In this document: piece by piece, positions 25,001 to 36,110 of the stretch | Layout of the letters: each line of letters opens with the position of its first letter | Numbering within the stretch: position 1 is the first letter of the stretch | NCBI RefSeq assembly: GCF_000003855.2 | Contig: NW_003101682.1 | Location: 435,178 to 499,177 of the forward strand | DNA: 64,000 nucleotides | Reading direction: 5' to 3' | From: Blastomyces gilchristii SLH14081 | Taxonomy: Eukaryota > Ascomycota > Eurotiomycetes > Onygenales > Ajellomycetaceae | Notes under the pieces: model-generated | The model's input: only the letters and a program-made list of their open reading frames with translations | Database searches by the model: none | What the model was told of the DNA's origin: nothing | Translations under genes and position numbers: made by a program

Positions 25001-25615
25001 ATGCCTGTCCTCGCTGGAGGAGATGTGTTTGTTGGCGAAGGACTCGAGGAACTATTTACATTACCGTATATATTAGTACACGGTATACAATAGTATAGAT
25101 CTAAATCAAAACATACCACCTGCAGCTTGTCCTGCCAAAACTCCTTCTCCCTGGCCTGATCGAGGAAAGGGAACTTGCGGACATGATGGACGAAAATGAA
25201 CCTGAGGATGGGTAGCTCTGAATCGATGGGCGCAATCTCTCCGAGATCCGACTTGAAGGGAGCTCCGAAGCGGCGGAGGGCGGTGGGGGAGTTGAGTTCT
25301 GCAATTTCCGCGCGGACTTGCAGGGATATCAATTCGCGCTTGAGGTCTACAATGTTTGTTATTTTGATCGGGTTAGGTTTATATTCGTAAAATACGCACG
25401 CACACACACCAAAAAAAAAGGCGGGGAAGGAAAAATGTGTGAGAATTCAGAAATAAAAGTGAGATAAAGGAAACAAAGAGACAGATCGAGTGGAGGAAGC
25501 GAGATGTAGTAAGTGGCTGCGGGGTAATAGACAGGGCTTGGGGAGAAGGTGACGTACAGTGTTCCTGTTTGCCGGTCAGGATCTGGCCTGGGGGAGGCGC
25601 AGGCGCAGGAGCCAT
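22078..25615 (-). CDS. PX-domain protein of the Ypr097w family
   Basis: Nine exons (25615-25558, 25346-25117, 25051-24743, 24662-24011, 23929-23833, 23769-23289, 23216-23106, 23042-22476, 22302-22078) join in phase to 909 residues. A PX-associated helical domain fills residues ~20-190. The PX domain starts at about 200 with EFILRVRQHGKPDRYVGRRF; its RRFGEF and LPPLPRKNK match the phosphoinositide-binding motif. After a Ser-rich insert comes a long helical C-terminal domain of the type fused to PX in yeast Ypr097w. Such proteins bind membrane phosphoinositides and are linked to lipid or ergosterol distribution, but the reaction or partner is not known to me. Exon 5 uses an unusual AAG acceptor at 23930, required for phase. 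The C-terminal exon is acidic then basic. Confidence 0.88.
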
Positions 25616-25999
25616 ATTCTAGCAGACAAAACGATGGGGGTGCGGTATCTCAGGATTGAAGCGTGAGGAGTGAGGAGAATGTGTGGTGTAATCAATTGCG
25701 CGGTGGTTTCGAGAAAGATGGGAGGTTGAAGCAAACAAGGACCCTTGAGCGGAGAAAGGGAAGGGAAGAAGGGAAGGGAGGGGGGTGTTGGCGTTAACTA
25801 GCTTTGATAACTAACCTACAGCACAACAACAGTCCTTGAACACAACGACAAAAAGAAAGGGAATCCCAATTCTAGATCTTTTATATGAAGGAGCGTAGTG
25901 GCGGGAAGTTGTATAAACTATTAAATATGCAAGAGAGCAGAAAGCAGAACAGCAAGAAGGAAGATGGAATAGTTAACTAATGCTTGGGATGATCGATGA

Positions 26000-26040
<41 letters not shown>

Positions 26041-26569
26041 GCTGCTGCTTGCGGCTGAGCCCAACCAAACACACCAAACACACCAAACACCTCCCCCCCT
26101 TTCGCCCCGTGGAGGGTGTTGGCCACCAACCATTATTGATTGAAAACACTCCCCAAGACTGACTGCTTGGCCGTCCGTTTGAAGGGCACAGAAGACCTCC
26201 CAAGACAGCAGTTACAGAGTACTCAGCCACAGCAGCCGGGTAGCAACTTTTATGCCTTCAAACTGTTGAATTAGTTATATCCTGCAAACGCGAGGCCCAG
26301 CTCTGGAGCTCTACAGGTGGTTATCGACCACTCCACTCCTCCTGCCTGAAGATCCCACATCTTTTGCTCCAAGCCTCTCATGAGCATGGAATTTTGCTCC
26401 TTATAAATCAAACAATAAATAAGCGGATATCTGCTTTATCACGCTCCGTCAAACACCCTGCATTCGTGAGAAGTTGCCCGGGGCGGAACAGCCCAAGGGG
26501 AAATGAGGCTATTACACCATAACCAGGGAGCTCCAGGAGAACGTTTGGCTTGGGATGTCATTTATATTG
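25616..26569. other. PX-gene upstream region
   Basis: Promoter and leader of the PX gene, purine-rich near the start codon. It contains an ATG/GAT microsatellite at 26000-26039. The His-rich and Ile-rich frames at 25921-26230 minus are products of this repeat. Confidence 0.55.
26000..26039. repeat. GAT trinucleotide microsatellite
   Basis: About thirteen tandem GAT units upstream of the PX gene. Confidence 0.9.
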
Positions 26570-27420
26570 AGTTTCTGTATATATAAATATTTATGAAAAG
26601 GAAATAGTAAATTTTACTGTAAAAAGATATAGAATTGAGCAGCTCTATTTAAAAAACTGTTTTCTGATCTTTTGTAAAAAGAAAAATCAAAGTCTTGTTT
26701 AAATAAGTGAAATGAGAACTGAGTAAAACAGAAAAAAAGTATACACTACTCAAGATTTAGAATAAATCAAAATGAAAATCTTTGTTTAATTAAATATAAA
26801 AACAACTTTTTTCTTCTGTAATTCAGTTCTGATTTTTCAATTGTGATCTGATTGAATTTAATGTTTTCTTACTAAAATACTATCAGATAACTTAACTGTA
26901 TCAATCAATCATTCAGTCACTGAGAAGATATTTAGTATGAGATTTGAAAGTTATAATATTTATAAAAATAAGAATGAAAGAATAGAAAAATGAGACATAT
27001 TAAATCTAGATGAAAATCTTATATATATTAAATGAGAGATAGTTTTTTAATAATTTCATACTACTTATTAATATCTGTGATGATATTCTCTAGTGCATAT
27101 AGTAATAACTTAGTAAGTTATACAAGACATGAGTGTCATCTGTACGGAGTACAGCAGAGAGAAGATAGAGATCAGAATGAGAAAACACATTCACAAAAAG
27201 AAAAAGAGAGAACAAAACAAAAGACAGCAATTAATCTGTTATTCATCATATCTGTTCACATTCACATAACACATCTCACAAAAGACAGGTATCACATCAT
27301 AATTCATCTGTCTCTATTCATAGTGCTCTGTATACCTATTGCCAATAACAAAACTATCATCACAAAAGCCAGTGAGTCATACATAGCTAAGGAGAGGCAT
27401 CAGTTGCACTAAGAGCAAAA
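26570..27420. repeat. AT-rich relic, probably a mutated transposon fragment
   Basis: Base composition drops abruptly at about 26570 and recovers near 27420. The tract has the TCA/TGA/AGA-rich texture of the 54-61.8 kb island, where transposons have suffered C-to-T mutation. No terminal repeats or protein motifs could be found, so the element type is unknown. The open frame at 27032-27412 is probably chance. Confidence 0.55.
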
Positions 27421-27780
27421 CATCAGAGGCGAGATGGTAAAAGAAAACTCAGGATTAAATCAAAATCAAAATCAAATCTGGACGATAAACCGGAAATGTA
27501 TTATTATTAGAGAAACAAAAGGGGACAAATATTCAAAAGCAAGATTTGAGTAATTAAAATCAACAGGGATTGGTGATGATCTGCGAACGTCGGATTGTGA
27601 GGCTGGGAGTAGAGATCAGATCAGAATAGATGACTGTAGAATTCCAAATGAAACAAGGAACACTTGAACATCGTTAAAATTAAGAAAAAAAATAGCCCTC
27701 TGTGCTTGGGATACAACACCATCTTCCTATCGGTCTTCGAAGCCCACCAAAATCTAAACACCACGCGCTAAAAACACCAC
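27421..27780. other. 3' flank of the C2H2 gene
   Basis: A short stretch between the AT-rich relic and the stop codon of the zinc-finger gene. Nothing recognisable. Confidence 0.5.
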
Positions 27781-29128
27781 TTAGAAACCACCCATAATAT
27801 ACTCATCAACATCCCTATTTAAATCCATCGGATCAATCTGATCAACACTCCACTCCCCTCCGTTCACATTCGCATCCGCACCAGGGTCCATGAACCGCCC
27901 ACTCTCGCCGTTGGTGAAGCTATCTAGCGCTGGAAAATTGTGGGCATGCTGCTGCTGCGATCCGAAACCGTAACTTGCCTGTTTACTAATACTGTCGACA
28001 GATGCGGTGGACGGACTCTCATAGAGCGTAAAGTCACCACTTGGTTTGTTCATGCCCATACGCTGGTTGTGATAATGATCATACCCATCATAAAACCCCT
28101 CATCCATATCCAGATCCAAGTCCAGATCTAAATTCCGCTCGCGCTCCTGCGAATTGGGAGAGTAAAGCATCAAATTCCCCTGACCAGCAGGGGAGAGGTT
28201 ATGGTTGATGTTAAGCTTCTGCTGTGGCTCCGGGCATGTTGGGGACGGATTCCGCGTGAAAGAGGGAAGACCGTGCACCTCAACTGATTGGGCTGGAGTG
28301 AGCAGCTGCATGTTCATGACTGTGTACTCGTTGTCGAGGTTATCAAAGTCGAAGTCGAAGTTTGGGGTTGCATGAGTTGGATCGAAGGCTGTTTCGTCCA
28401 GCAGACCACCAGATCCCATGGGTCCGGATCCATTGGGCGTGTTTGCACTCGAGGGCACGGAGGGAATGTGCATGTCCAAGCTCGGGACGTATTCATTTGG
28501 ATCACTAGCTTCCAAGCTAGCCTGGAAAGCGCCAAAGTCCAACTGTGGGGCGAACGCGTTGTTGGTATTGAAGTCATCAAAAAGGTTATTGTTTGTGGTG
28601 GAATCCGGGAAGAGTTGGAAATCCTGATTTTGTGGATCTATCATGTCGTTCAGTGGGTAACCGCTAGGGGGGCTAGTATTCTGTAGACTTTGCTCATAAG
28701 GAGAGACACTGGGCAAGTAAGGGGACGGAGATGGGTGGGTCTGAGGGGTTGGTAGATCCATGATTCCAGAGTTGGGAGTTTGGATACTAGGGGTGCGAGG
28801 AGTGGGCTGGCCTGAGCCTGAGCCTGAACCTGAGCCTGCCACACGGCTACCACCTTTACCGTTATTTTTGGATCGAATGTAAAGCCATCCGTGAGCTTTC
28901 TCCATATGCTGCTTGCAGTTGCTCTGTCGCTTGGACTGGTAAGAGCAATTTTCGTAATAGCATTTGAAGAGAGGTGGAGATTTGGAGTGCTTGTCATTCA
29001 CATGACGGTCTCTCTCCTTCTCAGTTGGCCAGCCGATTTTGAAATATTTGCATGACTGCTCTGCACACTTCCATGGTCTGGAATGGGTTTTCTCGTGTTT
29101 ACTATCATATATATTAGCGAAAGGACGA

Positions 29129-29161
<33 letters not shown>

Positions 29162-30798
29162 AATAGAGAAGAGGTAGAAGAACATACGTAAGATCACAGG
29201 GTCTCTTGAAGACTTTATCGCAGTCCTTGCATTTCTGGTTTATGTCAAGGGGTGGTGCATTCTTCTTTCGTCGAGCCATCGAACGGGCAACGCCATCATC
29301 GCACGATTCCATGCTCAGTGTACGTTTTATCATCGGGATGACAGGAGATGCTTTTTCGTCGTAAGGCTTTCCCGTACGTAGCGAGATAGTTTGCTTGTCT
29401 TTCTTTCGCCGGACTAATTCTGCTGGGCGTCCAGTGACACTCAATCCCCCTTCAAGGGTGACTTCCTCATCACTAAGAGAATTTTGTGAGCCCAGGGAAA
29501 TATTAGTATTGTCAATACGTAGAGGTTGCACATACGATGAATATTCGGTGTTATTTTCAGTGGTTCTCGAGCGGGGGCGGGGGCCCTGCCTTTCTCGAGA
29601 GGCGCCGACCATAGCGGCGTACTGACGCATCTGTTCGACTAGGTCAAGGAAATAGCCGTTCGTGTAAGGACGATCGTAAGGTCTTCGCTGGTCGCGATCA
29701 TTCAAGTACCCGACGGTGGTGTGTAGGCACTGAATAGTAAATTCGCAGAATCCAATATAGGCTGCTTTTGATTGGGTGTACCGCTTTAAACGTTCATGGA
29801 TCGTATGAGCAATGTCCGGTACATTATCAAGGCTGCGAATCTCACTCACTGGTGCTAGGAAAAGAATAATCTTTTCAAGGTCTCGAAGACACGAGATCTC
29901 TCTGCTCTCAATCCGGTTGGGCACCGTACGAATCAAGGGGTGGAATGGGGATAGTCGTTTTTCGCGAAGAATAGGAACGAGGATAAAACGATCGATGTTC
30001 TTGCGAGCTGCAACGCCAAAGGTGGGGACTTGAGGCAAGGATGCAGTGGATGATATAGATCTATTGATGGCTGATTGAGTTGAGATAACATTAGTCACCT
30101 GGTCTTTGAGTGAATGTGTAGCTTTGCGAACTGTAATCAAAGGTATAATAATTAGCAAGGGCATCTATAACGTTGTGCACCCATGTCAAAGAGCAACTCT
30201 TACCTTGTTCGCGCGTATCGGTAGTGGACGACATACTGGCGCCACTGATAGAGGAGCCAATTCCACTATCGCAGGAGTGACGGCGAGAGCGATCCTGATC
30301 ACGGACAGCTTTGAAATCTCTATCTTTCTTTATTGAGTCTACTTCGACATTCATAGGGTCAGTGTTAGTCAATTGGGCGTCCAACAATGCACGTGGAAGA
30401 GGCGAGTCGTCATCACAAGAATATTTGTCCAGAGGAGGAGTAGAAAAGTCGCCTCCAAGACCGGAGATGTTACGCTCGAACTTGTCTAAGAATAGAGCCC
30501 TGCGTCTTTCGCCGGCAGCAATGACATCCTCCAGGGACCTTGAGCAGGTAGGGGAGCGTCGAAGCAGCGAGTGGAAGTTGGGGATCGGATCAGAATCCTC
30601 GGACGGCGGTGTCGTTGGAGAGTGGAAGGTGGCACCTTTCTTCAACGTCATGCTATGGGGTAGTGTTGAGCGACGACATGCTGGGTCCGACGACTGATCT
30701 GAAGGAGAAGAGGAAGAAGAAGAAGATATAGTCGAGAGGTGGGGGAGGTTCGTATTATAAAAAGGTCGACGACGAGAATGAACCCGGGGTTCGGACAT
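27781..30798 (-). CDS. C2H2 zinc-finger transcription factor
   Basis: Three exons, 30798-30204, 30130-29188 and 29101-27781, encode 952 residues. The second junction completes the first finger: CKDCDKVFKRPCDLT joins KHEKTH (about residues 499-518). A second finger-like unit follows (CAEQSCKYFKIGW ... RHVNDKH) and a third (CYYENCSYQSKRQSNCKQH ... H), ending near residue 582. The N-terminal half is Ser-rich, then has an all-alpha region of unknown role. The C-terminal 370 residues are Pro/Ser/Asn/Asp-rich with acidic repeats (LDLDLDLDMDEG), typical of an activation domain. I recognise the three-finger arrangement as common among filamentous ascomycetes but cannot name the regulator. Transcription starts beyond a 17-C tract just 5' of the ATG. 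Confidence 0.88.
29131..29159. repeat. Poly-A tract in the second intron of the C2H2 gene
   Basis: 29 A on the plus strand, so poly-T on the coding strand, between the donor at 29187 and the acceptor at 29102. Confidence 0.85.
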
Positions 30799-30807
30799 AC
30801 TTGCGAC

Positions 30808-30824
30808 GGGGGGGGGGGGGGGGG
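30808..30824. repeat. 17-base G homopolymer next to a start codon
   Basis: On the coding strand this is a run of 17 C ending nine bases before the ATG of the C2H2 gene (30796-30798). Confidence 0.85.
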
Positions 30825-31955
30825 TCACTGGCTTTATGTAGGAGAATAGAACGAGTTAGCACAGGAACGACAACAATACACACAGCAGCCCGCGTACACC
30901 CTTTCGTCTCCCCTCCCCGACAGAAGGAAACATGGAACGTAGTGACTGTTATGACTCACTTGGGATGTAAGAATAAAAATTGAGGCCACTATTCAGGATC
31001 GAGCACCGGGATCTGCAAGACGAAGCGTCTAGAAGGAGTCACAACGGCGACATCTCAGCGGATTTGTTCATGGACGAACAATATATATAAAACATGCCAG
31101 CTGGCCATATCAATTGACTTCGAGACTCATCGATCGCATTATACTGACCCTCGATTCAAAGAGACAAGCCGAGATAGCTGGCAAATCTATGGTGGGATTC
31201 TGACAACTGGATCCAATTTTTCTCAGATCTAGTAAATCCCCTGGTTGGACCATCCAATGGAGACAAATATTTAAACGGGAGATGAATCCAGGTGGAGGGA
31301 ATAATAGGAAAAACAAAGACAAAAAGTGCTCAGAAAAGAGTCAGTTCTTGACAGTCAAAGAAGAAAAAAAGCACAAGGCAAACAGGCACTTGAGAGACGA
31401 CACGAGTGGGTTGACTACTGGATGGAGAGAGGAGAGGTGCTCGGAGGATGGGGGTGACTGAGGACTACACGCTGAGGGAGGAGGGAAATGAGGACGAGAC
31501 AAGGACACGGTGGTGGAGATGCTTGAGGTTAAGAGAGTACACGGGGGGAGAGAGACAACCTTGGAAGAGAGAGAGAAGAAGAGAAGAAGAGAAGAACAGT
31601 TGGGATCGTTCAAACACGAGACTGCGCAGCCCAGCGAGCGGGAGCCGCAGCCTGCCTGCCAGTTGCCCGCGTACGTACTGTCAGCGCTGGCCAAGGCGAA
31701 GCATCGTGTCTGCCTGATAGGCGAACCAGGACGTGTGCTGATTGGTGGAAACTCGCAGGCTAAGCTGACAGCCGGGGCCATCGCGGACCGCGCTAGGCTG
31801 CTTTGGGGGTCGGAGTTTGGGTCAAAGGTGCCTCCGATGAGCTTTGTCAGCGGTACGTGACGGGAAGAGTACAGATGGTAAAATACGATATCTGTATCGC
31901 TACAACGGATCTGCCCACTGTTTTCTGAATAATCGTCATTATATTTATATTTTAA

Positions 31956-31975
31956 ATATATATATATATATATAT
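31956..31975. repeat. AT dinucleotide repeat
   Basis: Uninterrupted alternating AT of about 20 bp in the gene-poor region. Confidence 0.85.
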
Positions 31976-34124
31976 CTGCCTATAGACTCGTTCAAAATTA
32001 GCTAAATCAAAGAAAGAGAAATGAAAAGACCCCACAAATTAGGTTGCAGAGTTCCTAAGAAAAGACACAACAACCCCCCCAGCTCCCCAGCTATACTTCC
32101 TTATCTACTTCCATCATTGCGCTTCCCGTGGCCCACAATCAACGCCAAAGCAACCACCACAGCCACAACTGTCTGTCAAGGGAAAACAACGAAAAAAAAA
32201 AAAAAAAAAAAAACCATCACCAAATACCACCTCCATACCAGCCATACACCTCCTCCGAGTCCATTTCAGCCGCTGTTTCGCGCCTCAATCTGGTGCAGAA
32301 ATAGTTCGGTGACCTGAACAGTCTGCCGCTGGTCATTTCCATACCATACGACAAATGTCCCAGGAACCCCTAAAACTGACTGGCCTGTTGTTGGAGCACT
32401 GGCCCTGCTTTCCTGTTCTTCGCGGCTTTTGCTTATGACTGGCTCGGACAGTATTAATTTAGCGTAGTGCCATTATTGGTTCCCTGTCTGTTATCTGTCC
32501 ACTGTGTCCAGTCACTAAAACTGATCCTTCGGACACAGGACCGGTCATCTTCTGGCTAGCAACTAATAAGTCCATAACCATGGCCAAGTTGCGTCACCAG
32601 GCGGTCGTCATCTGTCCAATATGCTCAAATTACAAAAGAGAACCAGGTGAACGAGAGGTGAGAAAGGAGGAAGAAGGTAATTCATTTCATGAATCCGCCA
32701 ATGATAAGAAATTACATGTAAATGCATGCATCGAATCCTTCGGTATCTCCTGTCCATTGTTGGCGGGATCAACGTCCGAATTGCCAAGAATATCCCCGAC
32801 TTTTAAGGTTTTGCGGCTCAAAATGCCAAGGAGCCAACTGGACAGTTCCCGCTCTCGTCGATTTCGCCACCAAGGTTGAACCCTTCCCTCGATATCAAAC
32901 CAAAAAAAAAAAAAAAGGGGGAAAAGAGACAACATATGAAATTTGAAACTGGCAGGATCACGAAGCTTTGCACGGCCACATCATTTCTGGCCCTCATTAT
33001 TTCTAGCCACTTCTGTTTTTTATGCAGACCAAGGACCAACCAAGTAAGGGCTTAGGTACTCAATCCCAAGCGGATCTGTCGAAACAGAAATGCGTGATGA
33101 ACACCTAACCCACCCACCCCTTGGAAACTAAGAAAACCGCTGCCGCGAATAGGAGACACATGCCTGCGATGTGGACATGCGACGTGGACAAGAATGCAAA
33201 GCTCCTGCAGCGGGGGTTTCAAATGTTTCATCCCCAAACAAGCCAGCCGCAGCATAAATGCAAAGCAAGGGAGAAACAAAAATATGTAAACATACAACTT
33301 CCACGCTCCTATTGGCCGTTAACAACATGAACAAATTGCCTGCCTAAATTTTATGAGGCCAATCATTGAATTCGGATTGAAGGGAATAACGGTGCAACAA
33401 CACTCAGGAACCCTCCCCCCGGCGCGGGGCACGAAGTCCTCGAGGCAGGTAGCATTGCAATTGCATCATGGCCTGCAAGAAAAAAAAAAATCTGGTTTGC
33501 CAGGCTGCCCCTTTGATTTCGTTTCGATTGAATCCTGCGGCTGCTGGCGGGGAAAATCAGGTATTTTGGAACCTGGAGGCGGGGGGAAATAACCCACCAC
33601 GCGCACAAGATAATTTTAGATGCCAAAAAGAAAAGTAAATATTAGGATCAGGCTTCTGGATTTCAGCTTTGTGCATCCTGCACTAATGAGCCCACCCCTG
33701 CATACGACGACCGTTCGGGGGATTTTGGGCGATTCCGCATTTTTTTTTTTTTTTTACCTGGAAGAAAGTGATGCGACGGTTCACGCACGCTCTTGATTGA
33801 AGATTTTTTTTTTTTTTTAATGAACATACTTTTGTTAACTGTTAGTTAGAGTTGGTACTTGGAATCGAACAAGGATCAGGTGGAATGTTGAGAAAAACAA
33901 CAAACTCCTCCCTGTCGAGATTCATTTTCGCTGCATCCCCCGACCCCAGTCTTGGCCTCCACCTGTGAAGAGAACATTGGGTAGACACCGTTCTCCTCAT
34001 AAGAGAAAATTCCTCTTCAAAGCCACATCCCACCCCTCCTTTATCTACGGAGTACTCTATGTATGGATCATATAACTAGACAAACTTCCCAGAAGAACAG
34101 CAGAATCCTATTTGTCTTTCCCAT

Positions 34125-36110
34125 TTGGGCATAGTGCGAACCTTGGCCCATGCGAGGCTCATTAGTCATGAAGCGGCTGAGCTTGCTGAGATAACACAGC
34201 ACGTTGTTCCGGAAAACCGAGGCTTACTTCAACAACCTCAATCGAACCGGGCTTTGGGAAAATCACCCAGGCATCAGATCCAATCTCATCGCTGGATGGG
34301 AAACTGATCACATTCGTGGGGCAAATATGGCGCAAACTGGAAGGTCGGCCTGAGTCCCGCATTTGTTTGATCGAGGTGACTGCGCGGGCTAGGGTGCGCA
34401 TTGTTCGCGAAGGCTCGCAGACCGAACCCTACCAAGATACCCAATTCCAATTTTCCCCCGACGGGACGCAGATTTCCTTCCTGTCCAACCGGGGAAAGAA
34501 AGGTGGGATATCGATGTCGTTTGCTTCCTGGAGATTATTTTTGACAACTGGTTGAAATACCTGGTACAACGACTAGCGCTGTCGAGTGGGCCAGATGGCA
34601 TTCAGACAGCGTAAGACTATTACTTGGGACAGCTGAACCCAGAGCCCGTGACGAAGATATACTTTCCTGGGCACCGGAGGTTCAGGCGGAGAGCTGTGAC
34701 GGACCTTTGCGTTCGCTGGTGATGTATGACTGTGTGAGAGAAAAGACAATTCCTGCAGCCCGTTTATCCCAAGCTACCGTGTAGGAGGCTACGTGGTGCG
34801 GACCAAACCATGCCGTTGCAATTGTCTCAGACGGGTTCACTGAATCGGCCTGGTACTCGAGCCGTGTTTCTATAGTCGACTTGCATCAGTGGGCTGAACG
34901 AATTATATATCGCCCGCCGTCACCTAGCCAAGTAGCGGGCGTCGCATCATCAAGGTTTGGAAAGTATGTTGCTTTTTATCAAGGCTTTAAGTAATTCTCG
35001 AAAAGGTGTTGTGGGGAATGTGGTACTTGTGGATGTTGACAATTCCGAATCTCAGCAATTGCAACTCGGGAGCGTCGATGTTACCCGCGTGTCATGGGGT
35101 GGATGAAACCAAACTTTTCTATACCGGACTAAATGGCCCTAGTACAGTCGTGGAGGAAGCCGACGTGGTCACCAAACCAACTACTAAGCTGTGGACGGCG
35201 GAATCTGCAAGTTACAGAGCAGCACCTTTATCTAGTGGCGGCTTTGCCATTTTTACAGGGAGCTGGGCTCAATACCCGCAAATTTCTAGGCTGGATATGG
35301 GAAAAACGACAGTAATACACTCACTCCTTCGTGGACTCAGGAAAGATCTGGCTCAAGTCTGAACTAGGTGAAGGCCGCACAGTGACTTGGAAAGCCCCTG
35401 ACGGGGTAGAAATCCAAGGTTTCCTCCGCCTCCCAAGCTGGGTCGAGCTCCCTATCCGCTCATAATGCATTGTCACGGCGGACCTGTCTCTTGCCTCAAG
35501 GACACATGGACAGATATTGATATCAGCCCCTTTCTCGCCGCAAATGGGTACGCCGTATTCTGCCCGAACCCCCGTGGCTCGACAGGGCTTGGCCAGGATT
35601 TCATCAGCCAGGTATACGGCGACATGGGCGGAGCGGGATCGAGCATCTGAACCAGGCCGGATTGGCACCTAGGTCCCGGATTGACGTAACGGGCGGGAGT
35701 TACGGGGGCATCATGACACATTGGATAGTAACACAGACAGATATATTTGCGGCTAGAGTCGCCCTCGCGCCCATTTCAGGTTGGGTGTCGCTCCACAGTA
35801 CCTCAGATATTCCAAGCTGTGACCGCATGTTGCTCGTTGCAGAGCCGTACACTGTGGGTGGGGGGGTATCAAAAGAGTAGGCCACTGATATTTGCGGGAA
35901 GGCACTAGACACCTATTTTACAGATTGCAGGAACGCATGATCCGTGTACTCCACCTACGCAGGCTGTGATGTATCACCTAGCATTGGTGGAAAAGGGGGT
36001 GGAGTCTGTGTGCGTACTGTATCCCGGTGAGGGGCACCGCATTCGCAGGTTCCCGGCGTACGTTGACTATTGTGCGAGGTTGCTGGGTTGGTTTGAGCAA
36101 CGTATGCCCG
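34125..36110 (+). pseudogene. S9 (prolyl-oligopeptidase/acylaminoacyl-peptidase-like) serine peptidase relic
   Basis: Pieces of one S9 peptidase lie in order but in shifting frames. A propeller fragment is at about 34270-34550 (LITFVGQIWRKLEGRPESRI, then QFQFSPDGTQISFLSNRG). The catalytic domain follows from 35465: HCHGGPVSCLKDTW and FLAANGYAVFCPNPRGSTG. After a frame change come GLAPRSRIDVTGGSYGGIM, with the nucleophile serine in GGSYGG, then GTHDPCTPP (catalytic Asp) and GEGHRIRRFP (catalytic His) at about 35925-36060. Stops and frameshifts separate the blocks, for example near 34553, 35460, 35650 and 35880. All three catalytic residues survive, so decay may be fairly recent. The copy is not AT-shifted. 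Introns alone do not explain the breaks, though sequencing error cannot be excluded. Confidence 0.8.

Larger units (their letters stand above)
30799..34119. other. Gene-poor region upstream of the C2H2 gene
   Basis: About 3.3 kb with no convincing gene. The first 1-1.5 kb probably carries the promoter and a long leader. It holds a 17-G run (30808-30824), an AT dinucleotide repeat (31956-31975), A-runs at about 32192-32213 and 32898-32914, and T-runs at about 33740 and 33805. The frame at 31341-31781 minus looks like low-complexity shadow. A frame at 32580-32879 plus has a zinc-finger-like pattern and is discussed under findings. Confidence 0.45.

Noticed and set aside
27032..27412. 126-codon plus-strand frame in AT-rich DNA
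   Set aside because: Lies inside a mutated relic; no family resemblance and no splice or promoter context.
31341..31781. 146-codon minus-strand frame
   Set aside because: Composition follows the purine-rich plus strand, an opposing frame of similar length overlaps it, and nothing is recognisable.
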